From: Acidithiobacillus sulfuriphilus
GTDB taxonomy: Bacteria; Pseudomonadota; Gammaproteobacteria; Acidithiobacillales; Acidithiobacillaceae
Direction of reading: 5' to 3'
DNA length: 24,450 bases
Assembly (NCBI RefSeq): GCF_003721225.1
Contig: NZ_RIZI01000158.1
Coordinates: forward strand, 1-24,450
Shown here piece after piece: positions 24,069-24,450 of the stretch (position 1 is the first letter of the stretch; each line of letters starts with the position of its first letter). The translations under genes and the position numbers were made by a program. The notes below the pieces were generated by a model that saw only the letters and a program-made list of their open reading frames with translations, was not told where the DNA came from and did no database searches.

Positions 24069-24347
24069 ATGGAGGAATACCGTGGAACTCAATGCGATGC
24101 AAAACTCATTGCCAAACTGTATGGGAAGGGCGCCTTTCATCCCGGACGCTTTCAGGTGGATACCGACAAGCGCCGTGAAGCGATGTTTCTCTGGCTCCTG
24201 CAGCAGGCAGAATCCTGTATGCATCTCAACGACTTGAAGAAACGCATCTGGCAACTCTCGGAAGAGTTGCTCAACCTTGTGGAATTGCTGGATCAGGCCG
24301 GCCAGCCTGTGAAAGGCGGTATGTGCTGTGAATCGGTCGGGGCATAA
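24069..24347 (+). CDS. Small hypothetical protein, helical C terminus
   Basis: This is a 92-residue protein, MEEYRGTQCDAKLIAKLYGK then FHPGRFQVDTDKRREAMF and a leucine-rich helical region (LKKRIWQLSEELLNLVELLD), ending GGMCCESVGA. No signal peptide or TM segment is present. The start is uncertain: the frame is open from 23895, ATG 24030 is an alternative, and neither has a strong ribosome-binding site. It follows the acidic gene in the same direction, 124 bases on. No family was recognised. Confidence 0.5.
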   Translation: MEEYRGTQCDAKLIAKLYGKGAFHPGRFQVDTDKRREAMFLWLLQQAESCMHLNDLKKRIWQLSEELLNLVELLDQAGQPVKGGMCCESVGA

Positions 24348-24450
24348 AGGACGGCAAAGGGCAGGTGTCGGTGATGCGGAAGTCCATCAATCACCCTTCC
24401 GCGGCGTTCTGGTGGGTAACTGCTTCACCATGCAGTCGAAGTCCGACTCG

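Noticed and set aside
24082..24235. GTG start with GGAGGA ribosome-binding site in another frame over the last gene
   Set aside because: The frame stops after about 50 codons and the composition is poor; the longer frame ending at 24347 looks coding.
24371..24450. Possible start of another gene at ATG 24374
   Set aside because: Only 25 codons are visible before the window ends and they match nothing known.

Overview
The window looks like a chromosomal segment of an acidophilic gammaproteobacterium-like chemolithotroph, most likely Acidithiobacillus or a near relative. This is inferred from a Tat-exported HiPIP (Iro-type) protein with extra cysteines, moderately high GC, and the mix of housekeeping genes, envelope proteins and IS remnants. 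No species call is possible from sequence alone.

Layout. 1-703 is the 3' end of gatB with a strong terminator. 769-2376 holds two minus-strand genes: an exported SCP2-like protein and a polytopic membrane protein. 2591-2890 is a tRNA-Ser(UGA) gene whose anticodon is split between U34 and G35 by a 210-nt group I intron closely resembling the Azoarcus tRNA-Ile intron. After about 540 bases without a gene, 3431-5906 encodes an overlapping NarL-type response regulator and membrane hybrid histidine kinase. 6057-10004 is a plus-strand run of envelope and small proteins: a beta-barrel, a Sel1 lipoprotein, an exported protein with a (TPTPIP)n tail, a small soluble protein, a frame-disrupted Pro-rich protein and two single-TM proteins.

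The centre (10139-18877) is the most interesting part. Two divergent gene sets share a 345-bp control region. On the minus strand, a SLOG-like/SLATT-like membrane protein is followed by a small frame-disrupted gene that overlaps both neighbours, a membrane-anchored Sel1 protein, a PrsW-type intramembrane protease and a small membrane protein. On the plus strand, a secreted Sel1 protein precedes a 1038-residue protein with DUF4062, a STAND NTPase, one TM helix and C-terminal Sel1 repeats. The predicted topology puts the Sel1 repeats outside the cytoplasmic membrane and the DUF4062/NTPase inside. This suggests a transmembrane, STAND-based surveillance or conflict module with Sel1 proteins and a membrane protease as partners. 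Defence function is inference; no target or activity can be read from the sequence.

18963-22700 carries the HiPIP gene, a small unknown protein, a DUF805 gene broken by an in-frame TAG, a membrane protein, an exported unknown and an exported beta-propeller protein. 22701-23640 is an IS graveyard (IS630-like and IS1595-like fragments). The window ends with two small unrecognised genes.
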